A stretch of 64,000 nt of DNA from an uncultured Microbacteriaceae bacterium (GCA_903940225.1 CAJAKC010000008.1:1-64000), one strand, 5' to 3'. Counted from the stretch's first letter, positions 20,905 to 31,697 are shown. Notes: generated by a model from the sequence alone, not told the origin. Made by a program: numbers and translations.

Positions 20905-21015
20905 TGAACCTTGGTGCCCGACCGGGTGCCTGGTTGAGCCCTCCACCGAGTCTTTCCCTAGAAAGCCTCACCGGAGTGGGATTCACGAACTACTCGAACC
21001 GAAAGCGCTACTACC

Positions 21016-21462
21016 GTGACGCGTACATTCTCACCCAAGCCCGCTGACATCCAGCGCGAATGGATCATCATCGACGCCGCCGACGTTATTCTCGGCCGCC
21101 TCGCCAGCCACGCAGCAGTTTTGCTTCGCGGCAAGCACAAGCCCACCTTTGCCCAGCACATGGACATGGGTGACTTCGTCATCATCGTCAACGCCGGCAA
21201 GGTTGCTCTCACGGGCTCTAAGCTGTCGCAGAAGATGGCGTACCGCCACTCGGGTTACCCGGGCGGGCTGAAGGCTGTTGTTTACTCGGAACTCTTGGAA
21301 AAGAACCCCGTTCGTGCCGTCGAGAAGGCGATTCGCGGAATGCTGCCCAAGAACTCCCTCGGGGCTGACCAGTTCCGCAAGCTTAAGGTCTACGCCGGTG
21401 CAGAGCACCCTCACGTAGCACAGCAGCCCAAGCCGTACGTATTTGACCAGGTCGCGCAGTAA
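21016..21462 (+). CDS. rplM: 50S ribosomal protein L13
   Basis: 148 residues, early assembly protein. The GTG start gives [27 protein letters not shown] and the C-terminal [12 protein letters not shown] are diagnostic. Co-transcribed with rpsI. Confidence 0.97.
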   Translation: MTRTFSPKPADIQREWIIIDAADVILGRLASHAAVLLRGKHKPTFAQHMDMGDFVIIVNAGKVALTGSKLSQKMAYRHSGYPGGLKAVVYSELLEKNPVRAVEKAIRGMLPKNSLGADQFRKLKVYAGAEHPHVAQQPKPYVFDQVAQ

Positions 21463-21485
21463 GCGCCGGATAGAGGATTAGAACA

Positions 21486-21932
21486 ATGGCAACAGTAAGC
21501 GAAACCACCGCGACAGCGGCAAAAGCTCCCAAGCTTTCCCTCTCGGTCGCCGGCGCAGCCGTCGGTCGTCGTAAGGAAGCGATCGCTCGAGTGCGACTCG
21601 TACCCGGGACCGGATCGGTCACCGTCAACGGCCGTGCACTGGAGGAATACTTCCCCAACAAGTTGCACCAGCAGCTCATTAAGGCTCCTTTCACGATTCT
21701 CGAGCTCGGATCGTCGTACGACGTGATCGCGCGCATTTCGGGTGGTGGACCATCGGGTCAGGCCGGAGCTCTTCGCCTCGGAATCGCCCGCTGCCTCAAC
21801 GAGATCGACACCGAGAACAACCGTGCCGCTCTCAAGAAGGCTGGCTTCCTCTCGCGTGACGCCCGCATCAAGGAGCGCAAGAAGGCTGGTCTCAAGAAGG
21901 CCCGCAAGGCTCCTCAGTACTCGAAGCGTTAA
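21486..21932 (+). CDS. rpsI: 30S ribosomal protein S9
   Basis: 148 residues, ending RKAPQYSKR, the basic tail that touches P-site tRNA. A ~20-residue Ala/Thr N-terminal extension precedes [20 protein letters not shown]. glmM begins 14 bases later, so these may share a transcript. Confidence 0.98.
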   Translation: MATVSETTATAAKAPKLSLSVAGAAVGRRKEAIARVRLVPGTGSVTVNGRALEEYFPNKLHQQLIKAPFTILELGSSYDVIARISGGGPSGQAGALRLGIARCLNEIDTENNRAALKKAGFLSRDARIKERKKAGLKKARKAPQYSKR

Positions 21933-21946
21933 TCGGCTTCACTGCG

Positions 21947-23308
21947 ATGTCGCGTCTCTTCGGGACCGATGGCGTCCGTGGGCTGGCAAATGTCGAGCTC
22001 ACGGCCGACCTCGCGTTGCACCTCGCCCAAGCGGCGTCTCAGGTGCTGACCCAAGGACGCCACGCTGACGAGGTTCGCGCCGAAGGACGTAAACCCCGCG
22101 CCGTCGTCGCCCGCGATCCTCGGATCTCCGGCGAATTCCTCACCGCCGCGGTTTCGGCGGGATTGGCAAGTTCCGGCATCGATGTTCTCGACGCTGGCGT
22201 CCTGCCGACACCCGCCACCGCCTTCCTCGTGGGGGATATTCAAGCGGATTTCGGAGTGATGATCTCCGCCTCGCACAACAAGGCGGCTGATAACGGCATC
22301 AAGTTCTTCTCGCTCGGTGGCGTTAAACTTCCCGACGAAGTTGAAGACCGAATCGAGAAGGCTCTCGCAGGGCCGCGGTTGATGCCGACCGGTGCCGGAG
22401 TGGGTCGCATCCGCCGATTCGCCGATGCCGAGGATCGATACATCCTCCACTTGCTGGCGACGCTCGACGTGTCCCTCGAGGGACTCCATGTTGTCATTGA
22501 TTGTGCGAACGGCGCCGCGGCGGGAATTTCTCCTCGCGCGTTCACCGACGCCGGCGCAACAGTCACCGTGATCGGCAGCGACCCGGACGGTCTCAACATT
22601 AATGAGGGGTGTGGGTCGACCGATTTGGACCTGCTCCGGAGAACGGTTCTCGAAACGGGAGCGGATCTCGGAATCGCCCACGACGGCGATGCGGATCGGT
22701 GTCTTGCCATCGACGCGCAGGGAAACGTCATCGACGGCGACCACCTCATGGCGATTATCGCCGTGTCGATGAAGAAGCGGGGGCTGCTGACCCACGACAC
22801 CCTGGTGGCAACGGTCATGAGTAATCTCGGACTCGAATTGGCGATGGAGGCAAACGGCATCACGCTCGTCCGCACTGCTGTCGGTGACCGGTATGTGCTC
22901 GACGCGATGGAGTCCACCGGTTTTGTCCTCGGTGGCGAACAGTCGGGGCACATCATCTTCCGAAAGTTTTCGACGACGGGTGATGGCATCATGACCGGCC
23001 TGCACGTCGCCGCCGAGATGGCGCGTTCCGGCAAGACGCTGGCCGAACTCGCGACGGTTATGACGGCCCTCCCACAAACCCTCATCAACGTGACAAACGT
23101 CAACCATGCGGGGCTTGACACTGACCAACGCGTCGCCGAACTCGTCGCACAACTAGAGTCCGAATTGGGCGATGCCGGCCGAATTCTGCTGCGCCCCTCG
23201 GGAACCGAACCACTCGTCCGTGTCATGGTCGAGGCGGCGACGCAGGAACGAGCCGACGAGGTCGCGCACCGCATTGCCGAGCTCGTGACCGAACGACTCG
23301 GGCTTTAG
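21947..23308 (+). CDS. glmM: Phosphoglucosamine mutase
   Basis: 453 residues; converts glucosamine-6-P to glucosamine-1-P for UDP-GlcNAc and peptidoglycan. The phosphoserine motif ISASHN places the catalytic serine at residue 109; DGDADRC binds the metal. glmS, the preceding step of the pathway, lies 1 kb downstream across coaA. Its TAG shares bases with the coaA stop on the other strand. Confidence 0.97.
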   Translation: MSRLFGTDGVRGLANVELTADLALHLAQAASQVLTQGRHADEVRAEGRKPRAVVARDPRISGEFLTAAVSAGLASSGIDVLDAGVLPTPATAFLVGDIQADFGVMISASHNKAADNGIKFFSLGGVKLPDEVEDRIEKALAGPRLMPTGAGVGRIRRFADAEDRYILHLLATLDVSLEGLHVVIDCANGAAAGISPRAFTDAGATVTVIGSDPDGLNINEGCGSTDLDLLRRTVLETGADLGIAHDGDADRCLAIDAQGNVIDGDHLMAIIAVSMKKRGLLTHDTLVATVMSNLGLELAMEANGITLVRTAVGDRYVLDAMESTGFVLGGEQSGHIIFRKFSTTGDGIMTGLHVAAEMARSGKTLAELATVMTALPQTLINVTNVNHAGLDTDQRVAELVAQLESELGDAGRILLRPSGTEPLVRVMVEAATQERADEVAHRIAELVTERLGL

Positions 23309-24243
23309 ATTTTTCGCAGCGACACCGTCGACACGGTGTGGTCGCGTTCCTTGCGCAACACCAGCGTGGCGCGGGCGCGGGTCGGGGCGATGTTTTCGAC
23401 GAGGTTTGGTTCGTTGACCGAATTCCAAAATCCGAGAGCGATCTCCGCAGCTTCCTCGTCGCTCAGATTCGCGTAGCGGTGAAAATACGAGTCGGAACGG
23501 GCGAATGCTCCTGATTTCAGTTGTAGGAAGCGATTGACGTACCACGACTTGATGTCATCGGTTTCGGCATCGACGTAGATGCCAAAGTCGAAAAGGTCGG
23601 ACAGCGCGAGCTCTTGACCGAGGGTGGGCGGCTGTAGAACATTAAGCCCCTCGATGATGAGGATGTCCGGTTGGGTGACGATGATGTGTTCATCGGGGAC
23701 GATGTCGTAGGACAGGTGGGAATAGACGGGGGCCGACACTTCGGTCGCTCCGGACTTGATCTGGGTGACGAATTCGATGAGTGCTCGGCGGTCGTACGAT
23801 TCCGGGAATCCCTTCCGCGCCGCGATTCCGCGTCGTTCCAGTTCGTCGTTGGAATACAGGAAACCATCGGTTGTGACGAGCGCAATGTTCGGCGTTTCAG
23901 GGTCACGGGAAAGCAGTTCGCGCAGCAGCCTTGACACGGTTGATTTTCCGACCGCGACCGAGCCGGCAACACCAATGACGAACGGGGTGTGGGTGTTGGA
24001 GAGGCCGAGGAAGGTTGACGTCACCGAATGGGTCTCACGCGCAGCCTTGGCATAGAGCGAGAGGAGTCGCGTTAGGGGAATGTAGATCGATTCGACCTCG
24101 GCGAGGTCGAGCGCATCACCGAGACCGCGAAGCCGGTCGATTTCCGTTTCGGTGAGCGGGTTCCCCAACGATGACGACAAATCCGCCCATCGAGTCCGAG
24201 GAATCTCGTGAAACGGCGTTAGGGGAGTTGGGTTGTCCGGCAT
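23305..24243 (-). CDS. coaA: Pantothenate kinase, type I
   Basis: 312 residues; first step of coenzyme A synthesis. P-loop [12 protein letters not shown] at 91-102, then TTDGFL and IEGLNVLQ typical of the CoaA (prokaryotic type I) family. Divergent from glmS and convergent with glmM. A TATCGT -10 lies 7 bases before its ATG with no ribosome site, implying a leaderless mRNA. Confidence 0.96.
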   Translation of the reverse strand: MPDNPTPLTPFHEIPRTRWADLSSSLGNPLTETEIDRLRGLGDALDLAEVESIYIPLTRLLSLYAKAARETHSVTSTFLGLSNTHTPFVIGVAGSVAVGKSTVSRLLRELLSRDPETPNIALVTTDGFLYSNDELERRGIAARKGFPESYDRRALIEFVTQIKSGATEVSAPVYSHLSYDIVPDEHIIVTQPDILIIEGLNVLQPPTLGQELALSDLFDFGIYVDAETDDIKSWYVNRFLQLKSGAFARSDSYFHRYANLSDEEAAEIALGFWNSVNEPNLVENIAPTRARATLVLRKERDHTVSTVSLRKI

Positions 24244-24250
24244 CGCCTCA

Positions 24251-24282
24251 ACGATACCCCGACCGAGGCGCTCGCCTAGACT
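24251..24282. promoter_or_regulatory. Divergent leaderless promoters of coaA and glmS
   Basis: Reverse strand: TATCGT (24256 to 24251), then 7 bases to the coaA ATG. Forward strand: TAGACT (24277-24282), then 6 bases to the glmS ATG. Neither gene has a Shine-Dalgarno sequence. The coaA -35 position would fall on the glmS -10, so the two promoters probably interfere. Confidence 0.6.
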
Positions 24283-24288
24283 GTTCGT

Positions 24289-26124
24289 ATGTGCGGAATC
24301 GTTGGATATGTCGGACCCCGTGGCTCAGAAGCTGTCTTGCTTGGTGGTCTGGGACGCCTGGAATATCGCGGATACGACTCGGCTGGAATCGCAGTCATCT
24401 CGGATTCACTGGAGTCGCGCAAACGGTCGGGCAAGTTGCAGCAACTTCGTGACGAACTGGTCGCGAATCCCATCCACGACGGTCATACGGGAATCGGCCA
24501 CACGCGTTGGGCCACTCACGGCGCACCGAACGACGTCAACGCACACCCCCACATCGCTGACGGCGGGAAACTCGCCCTCATCCACAACGGCATCATCGAA
24601 AACTTTTCCGAACTCAAGGCCGAACTTCTCAACGTTGGCGTCGAATTCACCAGCGAAACCGACTCGGAGGTCGCCGCGCATCTCGTCGCTCGCGCCTACC
24701 GCCAGACGGGGAACCTGACCGAAGCACTCCGCGCTGTGGTTCAACGCCTTGACGGCGCATTCACACTTCTCGTCGTCCACGAGGACGAACCGGACGTTGT
24801 TGTCGGCGCTCGCCGTAACTCGCCGCTCGTTATCGGGCTCGGCGAAGGCGAAAACTTCCTCGGCAGCGACGTTGCGGCGTTCGTCGAATTCACCCGCAAC
24901 GCGCTCGCGATCGGGCAGGACCAAATCGTCACGATAACGCGCGATACCGTTTCGGTCATTGACTTTGACGGCAACCCGGTCGAGCCCGAACCGTTTGAGG
25001 TGACGTGGGACGCGTCCGCCGCAACGAAGGGCGGCTGGCCGTCGTTCATGGCAAAGGAAATCAGTGAGGAGCCGCAAGCGGTAGCCGACACTATCCGCGG
25101 GCGCATCAAGGGCGAAACCGTCCACATCGACGGATTCGACGCGAAGACGCTGGCCGACATCGACCGCATCATCATTCTCGGTTGTGGAACGGCCGCCTAT
25201 TCCGGTCTTGTCGGCAAGTATGCGATCGAGCAGTGGGCAAGGATCCCCGTCGACGTCGAGCTGAGCCACGAATTCCGTTATCGCGAGCCCGTTCTTGGCG
25301 AGCACACGCTCGTCGTTTCGGTGTCGCAATCGGGCGAGACAATGGACACGCTGATGGCCGTCAAATACGCCCGCGAAATGGGCGCCCGCACGCTGTCCAT
25401 TTGCAACACCCAGGGTGCGACGATTCCGCGCGAGAGTGACGATGTCATTTACACGCACGCGGGCCCCGAGGTCGCTGTCGCATCCACCAAGGCGTTTGTC
25501 GCCCAGGTGACCGCGCTCTATCTTCTTGGCCTTGCCATCGGTCAGGCCAACGGAAAGGTTGACGCCGCAACACTGGCGACGGTCGTTCGCGATCTCGAGG
25601 CCACCCCGACGTTGATCGAAACGGTTCTGCTTCAGGCGGATCGAATCAAGACGATGGCGAAGTGGATGGCAGACACACAGGCGATTTTGCTGCTCGGCCG
25701 TCACGTCGGATTCCCGATTGCTCTCGAGGGTGCCCTCAAGCTCAAGGAACTTGCCTACATTCACGCGGAAGGTTTTGCAGCGGGCGAACTCAAGCACGGG
25801 CCGATTGCCCTCATTGAGCCGGGCCAGGTTGTCTTCGTCATCGTTCCCAGCCCGCGCGATCCCAACTCGCTGCACCCCAAGGTCGTTTCCAACATTCAAG
25901 AGATTCGCGCCCGCGGAGCCCGCGTGATCGCCATCGCCGAACAGGGAGACGCAGCCGTGCTTCCGTTCGCCGACGAGGTTATTCCTATTCCGCTCGCGTC
26001 ACCCTTTATTGAGCCGATTCTCGCGGTCGTCCCGCTACACCTATTCTCGATGGAGCTTGCCACCGCTAAAGGACTCGATGTCGACCAGCCACGCAACCTC
26101 GCCAAATCCGTCACGGTGGAATAA
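24289..26124 (+). CDS. glmS: Glutamine-fructose-6-phosphate aminotransferase (isomerizing)
   Basis: 611 residues. N-terminal glutaminase with the nucleophile Cys2 (MCGIVGYVG, so Met must be removed), then two SIS sugar-isomerase domains (CGTAAYSG, SQSGETMDT) and the C-terminal DQPRNLAKSVTVE. Makes glucosamine-6-P, feeding GlmM. No glmS ribozyme can sit upstream, since the start is 45 bases from the coaA start. Confidence 0.98.
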   Translation: MCGIVGYVGPRGSEAVLLGGLGRLEYRGYDSAGIAVISDSLESRKRSGKLQQLRDELVANPIHDGHTGIGHTRWATHGAPNDVNAHPHIADGGKLALIHNGIIENFSELKAELLNVGVEFTSETDSEVAAHLVARAYRQTGNLTEALRAVVQRLDGAFTLLVVHEDEPDVVVGARRNSPLVIGLGEGENFLGSDVAAFVEFTRNALAIGQDQIVTITRDTVSVIDFDGNPVEPEPFEVTWDASAATKGGWPSFMAKEISEEPQAVADTIRGRIKGETVHIDGFDAKTLADIDRIIILGCGTAAYSGLVGKYAIEQWARIPVDVELSHEFRYREPVLGEHTLVVSVSQSGETMDTLMAVKYAREMGARTLSICNTQGATIPRESDDVIYTHAGPEVAVASTKAFVAQVTALYLLGLAIGQANGKVDAATLATVVRDLEATPTLIETVLLQADRIKTMAKWMADTQAILLLGRHVGFPIALEGALKLKELAYIHAEGFAAGELKHGPIALIEPGQVVFVIVPSPRDPNSLHPKVVSNIQEIRARGARVIAIAEQGDAAVLPFADEVIPIPLASPFIEPILAVVPLHLFSMELATAKGLDVDQPRNLAKSVTVE

Positions 26125-26126
26125 CG

Positions 26127-26477
26127 ATGGCGATTGTCGGACACGGCATCGATGTTGTCGATGTTGCGCGCTTTGGCGAGAAACTCGCGAGCACCCCAGC
26201 CCTGCGCGATCGACTGTTGACGCCGACCGAACAGACCATGCCGCTGGAGTCCATGGCGGTTCGCTTTGCCGCCAAGGAAGCCCTTATTAAGGCTCTCGGC
26301 GGCAGCAGTGATTTTCGCTTCACCGACGTTGAAATTCCGCGGGGAAACGGGCGGCCCGAGTTCGTGTTGAGCGGCGACATCGCTGTCGCTATCGAACACC
26401 TCGGACTCATCCTCCACCTATCCCTGAGCCATGCCGGTGGAATGGCAACCGCCAGCGTCATCGCGGAGTCCCCGTGA
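26127..26477 (+). CDS. acpS: Holo-[acyl-carrier-protein] synthase
   Basis: 116 residues. Transfers 4'-phosphopantetheine from CoA to acyl carrier protein. GIDVVDVARF and RFAAKEALIKALG are the two conserved motifs with the magnesium-binding Asp and Glu. It starts 2 bases after glmS and overlaps alr by four bases, so it belongs to that operon. Confidence 0.96.
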   Translation: MAIVGHGIDVVDVARFGEKLASTPALRDRLLTPTEQTMPLESMAVRFAAKEALIKALGGSSDFRFTDVEIPRGNGRPEFVLSGDIAVAIEHLGLILHLSLSHAGGMATASVIAESP

Positions 26478-27565
26478 CCGCCCCGATGCGCCGCGCACTC
26501 ATCGACAGCGCCCAGATTTCGGCCAACGTTGAGGTGCTTCGCGGTCTGGCACCAACCGACCACACCCTTGTTGTCGTCAAGGCCAACGGGTACGGGCACG
26601 GCGCGGAAACGGCTGCTCGTGCGGCACTCGCGGGCGGTGCGGATTGGTTGGGCGTTGCGGATGTGGCCGAGGCGCTGGAACTTCGTTCGGCGGGTATCGA
26701 TGCTCCCCTCCTCGCGTGGTTACACGCACCCGACGAGAGCTTTCGGGAGGCGACGGCCGCTGGGGTGACGATTGGCGCGTCGACGCTCGCACACCTCGAA
26801 GCGCTCGCGCTGTGCGACAACCCCTCCGTTCACCTCAAAATCGATACGGGGCTGGGTCGCAACGGTGCGGGCCGCGACGACACCGCGGCGTTCGTCGCGC
26901 GGGCGGCGGAACTGCATCACGCGGGGAAGATCCGCGTTGAGGGGTTGATGTCGCACTGTTCGGGAACCAGTCGCGAAGCGGACATGTCTCAAGCGGAAGA
27001 ATTCGAAAATGTCATGGCCGACCTGCACGCGCGCGGTGTCGAGCCCGAGTTCCGCCACTTGGCCGCCACGGCCGCTGCGATCGATCACCCGTCGCTGCGA
27101 TATTCGATGGTGCGGTTTGGGATTGCGGCTTACGGACTGGCCCCCGCACCCCACTTGCGGAACACCGGCGTGCGCCCGGCGATGCGGTTGGAGGCCGACG
27201 TCGTACTCACCAAACGCTTGCGCGCTGGTGACGGGGTGTCCTACAACCATCTGTGGCGTGCTGACGAATCAACGACCGTCGCTCTCATCCCCGTCGGCTA
27301 CGCCGACGGAATTCCGCGAGCGGCGACGGGTCACGCATCGGTCGCGCTCAACGGTCAACGGTTTCCCGTGGTTGGTCGCATCGCGATGGATCAGATCGTC
27401 GTGAACGTTGGCGACGCGCAAGTCGCTGTGGGGGACACGGTTTCAATCTGGGGTGATCCGCACGACGGGACACCGCACCCCGACGAGTGGGCGGATTGGG
27501 CTGACACTATTGGCTACGAGATTGTGACGCGCCTCGGTAATCGCGTCAGCAGGATTTCGGCCTGA
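26474..27565 (+). CDS. alr: Alanine racemase
   Basis: 363 residues, PLP-dependent, makes D-alanine for peptidoglycan. Lys36 in VVKANGYGHG binds PLP; VSYNHLW carries the second catalytic Tyr; GYADGIPR follows. GTG start overlaps the acpS stop. Gene order glmS-acpS-alr links cell-wall precursor genes. Confidence 0.97.
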   Translation: MTAPMRRALIDSAQISANVEVLRGLAPTDHTLVVVKANGYGHGAETAARAALAGGADWLGVADVAEALELRSAGIDAPLLAWLHAPDESFREATAAGVTIGASTLAHLEALALCDNPSVHLKIDTGLGRNGAGRDDTAAFVARAAELHHAGKIRVEGLMSHCSGTSREADMSQAEEFENVMADLHARGVEPEFRHLAATAAAIDHPSLRYSMVRFGIAAYGLAPAPHLRNTGVRPAMRLEADVVLTKRLRAGDGVSYNHLWRADESTTVALIPVGYADGIPRAATGHASVALNGQRFPVVGRIAMDQIVVNVGDAQVAVGDTVSIWGDPHDGTPHPDEWADWADTIGYEIVTRLGNRVSRISA

Positions 27566-28029
27566 TGTTTACCGTCTCCACGGCGGACGACATGGATCGG
27601 TTTGGTCGAGTCGTCGCACGGCATCTGCGAGCCGGTGACGTGGTCTGCCTGACGGGCGAACTCGGGGCGGGAAAAACAACGCTCACGCGCGGAGTCGGAG
27701 CGGAACTCGACGTCCGCGGGACGGTGACTAGCCCAACGTTTGTGATCGCGCGAACACACCCGCGGACCGACGCGGCGCCTCTCGTGCACGTCGACGCCTA
27801 TCGCCTCACCCATGCCAGCGAGCTCGAGGACCTCGACCTTGACTGGGAAAATTCCATCACCGTTGTGGAATGGGGCGCGGGCATGCTCGACGCCATCGTT
27901 GATGAATGGTTGGAACTGGTGATCGACCGGTCGCATTCGGCCGACGACGATGTGCGAACCGTGACCGTTCATGCACACGGCCCCCGAGGCAACGAACTCG
28001 CTGATTCGATTGGGCGGGCGTGGTCATGA
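27565..28029 (+). CDS. tsaE: tRNA t6A synthesis ATPase TsaE
   Basis: 154 residues with P-loop GELGAGKTTL and the TSPTF motif. Part of the TsaB-TsaD-TsaE complex that transfers threonylcarbamoyl to A37 of ANN-reading tRNAs. One-base overlap with alr, four-base overlap with tsaB. Confidence 0.95.
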   Translation: MFTVSTADDMDRFGRVVARHLRAGDVVCLTGELGAGKTTLTRGVGAELDVRGTVTSPTFVIARTHPRTDAAPLVHVDAYRLTHASELEDLDLDWENSITVVEWGAGMLDAIVDEWLELVIDRSHSADDDVRTVTVHAHGPRGNELADSIGRAWS

Positions 28030-28613
28030 GGCTGCTCGTCATCGACACGTCGACCGGGACGAGCGTTGCCGTTGTGGACGGGGATGTTGTCGTTGCTGAA
28101 CGCAGTGTCACGGAAACACGCAGTCACGCCGAAGTCATCGGGCGATTGTTGACCGACGTGCTTGCGGAATCGGCCGAGCCGATTGATGCGGTCGTGGCGG
28201 GGCTCGGTCCGGGACCCTTCACCGGATTACGAGTCGGCATCGCCGCCGCCATTGCGTTTGCGGCCGCGCGCGGGATTCCGATTTACGGCTCACCGAGCCA
28301 CGACGTTGGAATTGTGTCGGAACGCCCTGTCACGATCGTGACGGATGCCCGCCGCAAGGAGTGGGCGTGGACGAGCTATGCGATTGGTCGCGCGGTTGCC
28401 GGCCCTTCGCTGATTCCGATCGCTGACCTGTCGACCGTGCCAACACTGCCCAGCCACCCGGAACGACGCATCGAATCGATTTCGGCGGCCGAACTGGGGC
28501 GCGCGGCGTCGATTCGGTTGGGGCGCGGCGATGACCTTACGGACCTTACTCCGCTCTATCTGCGGGCACCCGACGCAACCCCCAACGCCGGTTCGAAGCG
28601 GGTGAGTCAGTGA
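28026..28613 (+). CDS. tsaB: tRNA t6A synthesis protein TsaB
   Basis: 195 residues from the ATG at 28026 (MRLLVIDTSTGTSVAV), which overlaps the tsaE stop as ATGA; an in-frame GTG at 28020 is less likely. ASKHA-fold scaffold that binds TsaD. GLGPGPFTGLRVGI is the family motif. Confidence 0.95.
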   Translation: MRLLVIDTSTGTSVAVVDGDVVVAERSVTETRSHAEVIGRLLTDVLAESAEPIDAVVAGLGPGPFTGLRVGIAAAIAFAAARGIPIYGSPSHDVGIVSERPVTIVTDARRKEWAWTSYAIGRAVAGPSLIPIADLSTVPTLPSHPERRIESISAAELGRAASIRLGRGDDLTDLTPLYLRAPDATPNAGSKRVSQ

Positions 28614-29059
28614 AGACCCGAATGGCGACTCTCGCGGACCTCGACGCCCTGATGGTTCTCGAACGAACGATTTTTCCGGACGACGCTTGGTCGGTCGATG
28701 GGATGACGCAGGAATTGTCGAGCCCGCACGGTCATTTCCTCGTCGTCGAGCACGACGCCGAGATTGTCGCCTACGGCGGAGCGCACCACCTCCCGGGCGA
28801 TGATGTCGCCGACATTCAGACAATCGCCGTAACGGCGTCCGCGCGCGGCAAAGGGGTTGGGGCTGCGCTGTTTGACGAACTGATGACGTGGTGCAGTGGT
28901 CGGGGGGCGAAGCGCGTTTTGCTGGATGTCCGCGCCGATAACCTCGTTGCCCAGAAGCTTTACCAATCCCGTGGGTTCGACACCATCGCCGTGCGCGAAG
29001 GCTATTACCAGCCCGCCCACGTCGACGCGCTGGTCATGGAGAGGCGGTTGACGTCATGA
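28610..29059 (+). CDS. rimI: Ribosomal-protein-alanine N-acetyltransferase RimI (GNAT)
   Basis: 149 residues, GTG start overlapping tsaB. The GNAT acetyl-CoA loop is RGKGVGAAL, followed by [21 protein letters not shown]. RimI acetylates the N-terminus of S18 in E. coli; genes between tsaB and tsaD are usually called rimI, but the substrate here is inferred. Confidence 0.9.
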   Translation: MKTRMATLADLDALMVLERTIFPDDAWSVDGMTQELSSPHGHFLVVEHDAEIVAYGGAHHLPGDDVADIQTIAVTASARGKGVGAALFDELMTWCSGRGAKRVLLDVRADNLVAQKLYQSRGFDTIAVREGYYQPAHVDALVMERRLTS

Positions 29060-30093
29060 GCGAACCGCTCGTTCTCGGAATTGAATCAAGTTGCGATGAA
29101 ACCGGCGTCGGCATCGTGCGCGGTCGCACCCTGCTCGCCAACGTCATCGCCTCGAGTATGGATGCACACGCCCTCTACGGCGGTGTGGTCCCCGAGATTG
29201 CCGCCCGCGCCCACCTGGAGGCGCTGCGGGGGACACTCGACGAGGCGCTCGCCACGGCGGGAGTGACATATGCCGATATTGACGCGATTGCCGTCTCAAC
29301 GGGACCCGGGTTGGCGGGAGCACTCATGGTCGGGGTTGGCGCTGCGAAGGCGCTCGCTGTGGCGTTAGGCAAGCCGATTTACGGCGTCAACCACCTGGTG
29401 GGACACGTCGGCGCCGATCGGTTGCGCGAGGACGGTGGGGAAATCGAACTGCCGACTATCGCCCTGCTCGTGAGCGGGGGGCACACCTCGCTGCTACTCG
29501 TTCGCGACCTGGTCACCGACGTTCACCTGTTGGGCGAGACGATCGACGATGCTGCGGGGGAAGCCTTCGACAAGGTGGCCCGACTGCTGTCCCTGCCCTA
29601 TCCCGGCGGACCACACATTGACCGCGTTGCCGCGACCGGTGACCCCACCGCCATTCGCTTTCCGCGCGGATTGACTCTGCCCAAAGACATGGAGAAGCAC
29701 CGGTACGACTTCTCGTTCTCCGGGCTCAAAACCGCCGTCGCACGACACGTCGAGACGCAGGGGACCGCTGAGGTTGCCAACATCGCGGCAAGCTTTCGCG
29801 AGGCGGTTGCGGACGTTCTTACGCGCAAAGCGGTTGACGCCTGTGTCGCACACAACGTGCCGCGATTGCTGCTGGGCGGAGGAGTCGCGGCCAACGCGCG
29901 GATTCGAGAACTTGCGGCCGAACGCTGCGCCGAGCACGGTATCGAACTGCGTGTTCCGCCCCTGTCGCTGTGCACGGACAATGGGGCCATGATTGCCGCT
30001 CTCGGCGCGAATCTGGTGGAGCGGGGAGTGACACCCTCGGACATCACCTTCGCCGTGGATTCGACTCTGCCGGTCGAGACCGTTTCGGTCTAA
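29056..30093 (+). CDS. tsaD: tRNA N6-threonylcarbamoyltransferase TsaD
   Basis: 345 residues, catalytic subunit of t6A synthesis. Starts [16 protein letters not shown]; metal-binding histidines in [12 protein letters not shown] and VNHLVGH. All four neighbours tsaE-tsaB-rimI-tsaD overlap by four bases or fewer, so the complex is made from one mRNA. The stop overlaps that of the reverse methyltransferase gene. Confidence 0.97.
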   Translation: MSEPLVLGIESSCDETGVGIVRGRTLLANVIASSMDAHALYGGVVPEIAARAHLEALRGTLDEALATAGVTYADIDAIAVSTGPGLAGALMVGVGAAKALAVALGKPIYGVNHLVGHVGADRLREDGGEIELPTIALLVSGGHTSLLLVRDLVTDVHLLGETIDDAAGEAFDKVARLLSLPYPGGPHIDRVAATGDPTAIRFPRGLTLPKDMEKHRYDFSFSGLKTAVARHVETQGTAEVANIAASFREAVADVLTRKAVDACVAHNVPRLLLGGGVAANARIRELAAERCAEHGIELRVPPLSLCTDNGAMIAALGANLVERGVTPSDITFAVDSTLPVETVSV

Positions 30094-31265
30094 ACGCGGT
30101 CCGCGAGAATCGCGATTCGGCCCGTCGAACCGCGGCTGAGTAGCAGTGTCGCCGATTTTTTCCCGGACAGTTTGAGCTTGGTGCGGAATTCCGCCGGGTC
30201 GATATCCACTCCGCGCTTTTTGATCTCGAGCGTTCCGATTTCGAGCTCTCGCATTCGTGCCGCGATGGTGCGCTGATCCAGCGGGAGAATCTCGCGAACG
30301 ACAAACCGCTGGGCGAATGGGGTTTCGGCGCCCGAGTCGTTGGAGAGATACGCAATCTGATCGGTGATGAGCGTTGCATCAAGTTCGCGTGCGAGTTTCC
30401 CGAGCAGCTGCGCGCGCAAAACTGCTCCGCACGGGTCGTAGAGATACGCACCGATTTCTCCGATGGGAACGTTCGTGTCGGGCTCGTCGGCGGTGAGTTC
30501 GTGGCTTTCGCCGTCACCGAGCACCAGCGCGCTGCGACGGATGCCCGGCCGGGCGAGAATCCCCGTCCAGACAACGCACTCGACGGTGTCGCCACGGTCA
30601 TCAATCCACTGACACTCCGCATCGACGGGCAACACCGTCTGTTCGATTGCCGGCGAGAGCTTGATTCCCGACGGTTTCTCGGCGGCCTGTCCGAACACCC
30701 ACGAGAGTGACGGCGACCAATCGGCGGGGTTGGACAGGCGCCTAGAGGAGCTGCGACGAGCCGGGTCGAACCAGAGCGCGTCAAATCCGGACAGGTCCAT
30801 CGACTCCGCTTCGCCGTGAACAACGTCAGCCTTGTCGAACGGTGCGAGGTTGTAGGTGGCAATTGCGGCCGTGACGTCGTCGCGGTCAACGGCGGTGACG
30901 CGGATGCCGAGGCCAGCCAGCGCAAGGGCGTCGCCGCCAATGCCGCAGCCGAGATCGGCAACGTGGGCACAGCCTGCATCACGGAATCGAGCGGCGTGAC
31001 GAGCGGCGACGGAAAGCCTGGTCGCTTGCTGTAACCCGTCTTCGGTGAAGAACATTTGTTCGGCGAACGGGCCGAATTTTCCCGCCGCCTTTGTGCGCAA
31101 TCGCCGTTGCAACAACACAACGCTCGTCATCTCCGGCGATAGCCCGCGCTTGCGCAGGGCGGAAACATTCTGGACAACATTCGCCTTCGATTCGATCGGC
31201 GGGAGTGACCGAAGCACATCGACCGCTTCCGGCGTCATGAGTAATTCGATATCGTCCTTATTCAC
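30090..31265 (-). CDS. THUMP-like domain class I methyltransferase, substrate unknown
   Basis: About 391 residues. [15 protein letters not shown] is a SAM-binding motif I and [10 protein letters not shown] resembles the catalytic DPxR of RNA methyltransferases; the C-terminal part resembles the THUMP-like domain common beside tsaD in actinobacteria. Start uncertain: GTG at 31265 is preferred (GACAAT lies 6 bases upstream, possibly leaderless); a GTG at 31301 would overlap the CIRCE site. Likely an RNA modification enzyme; target not known. Confidence 0.75.
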   Translation of the reverse strand: MNKDDIELLMTPEAVDVLRSLPPIESKANVVQNVSALRKRGLSPEMTSVVLLQRRLRTKAAGKFGPFAEQMFFTEDGLQQATRLSVAARHAARFRDAGCAHVADLGCGIGGDALALAGLGIRVTAVDRDDVTAAIATYNLAPFDKADVVHGEAESMDLSGFDALWFDPARRSSSRRLSNPADWSPSLSWVFGQAAEKPSGIKLSPAIEQTVLPVDAECQWIDDRGDTVECVVWTGILARPGIRRSALVLGDGESHELTADEPDTNVPIGEIGAYLYDPCGAVLRAQLLGKLARELDATLITDQIAYLSNDSGAETPFAQRFVVREILPLDQRTIAARMRELEIGTLEIKKRGVDIDPAEFRTKLKLSGKKSATLLLSRGSTGRIAILADRV

Positions 31266-31290
31266 CACTCCATTGTCGCAGTCCCACCGA

Positions 31291-31317
31291 TTGGCACTCA
31301 CTTTGCGAGAGTGCTAA
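31291..31317. promoter_or_regulatory. CIRCE operator (HrcA binding site)
   Basis: TTGGCACTC, nine bases, GAGTGCTAA: one mismatch to the CIRCE consensus (TTAGCACTC-N9-GAGTGCTAA). It predicts HrcA repression of groES, relieved by heat shock. hrcA itself is outside the window. Confidence 0.92.
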
Positions 31318-31332
31318 CTCTCGCGGTACACT
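31303..31332 (+). promoter_or_regulatory. groES promoter overlapping CIRCE
   Basis: TTGCGA (31303-31308), 18 bases, TACACT (31327-31332). The -35 lies inside the CIRCE spacer, so bound HrcA would block polymerase. The transcript would begin near 31339, giving a ~47-nt leader. Confidence 0.55.
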
Positions 31333-31385
31333 GGAGACCGCACGAACCGTGCGAATTTGTAGCCCTACGAAGGAAGAGGTCAACC

Positions 31386-31682
31386 GTGTCGGTCGCAATC
31401 AAACCGCTCGAAGATCGAATTGTCATCCAGCAGCTCGAAGCCGAACAGGTCACAACGTCGGGGATCATCATTCCCGACTCGGCGAAAGAAAAGCCGCAGG
31501 AGGGAACCGTCGTTTCTGTCGGTCCCGGCCGCGTCGATGACAACGGAAACCGCGTCCCCATCGATGTCGCAATCGGGGATGTCGTTTTGTATTCGCGTTA
31601 CGGCGGAACCGAGGTCAAATACGACGGTGTCGAATACCTCGTTCTGTCGGCACGTGACATCCTCGCCATCGTTCAGCGATAG
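31386..31682 (+). CDS. groES: Co-chaperonin GroES (10 kDa)
   Basis: 98 residues from GTG 31386 ([15 protein letters not shown]), with GGAAGAGG upstream. Forms the heptameric lid of GroEL; mobile loop around [16 protein letters not shown] and [10 protein letters not shown] are conserved. No groEL follows: a terminator hairpin and rarD come next, so the GroEL partner must be elsewhere. Confidence 0.97.
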   Translation: MSVAIKPLEDRIVIQQLEAEQVTTSGIIIPDSAKEKPQEGTVVSVGPGRVDDNGNRVPIDVAIGDVVLYSRYGGTEVKYDGVEYLVLSARDILAIVQR

Positions 31683-31697
31683 CGAGTAGCTTCAGGC

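Noticed and set aside
24244-24288. glmS ribozyme or riboswitch upstream of glmS
   Set aside because: Only 45 bases separate the start codons and both genes appear leaderless, leaving no space for an RNA element.
24406-25899. 497-codon open frame antisense to glmS
   Set aside because: Composition is the reverse complement of a well-conserved gene, no domain seen.
31266-31301. GTG at 31301 as start of the THUMP-like methyltransferase
   Set aside because: The added residues ([10 protein letters not shown]) look non-coding and the start would lie within the CIRCE site; GTG 31265 is preferred but not proven.
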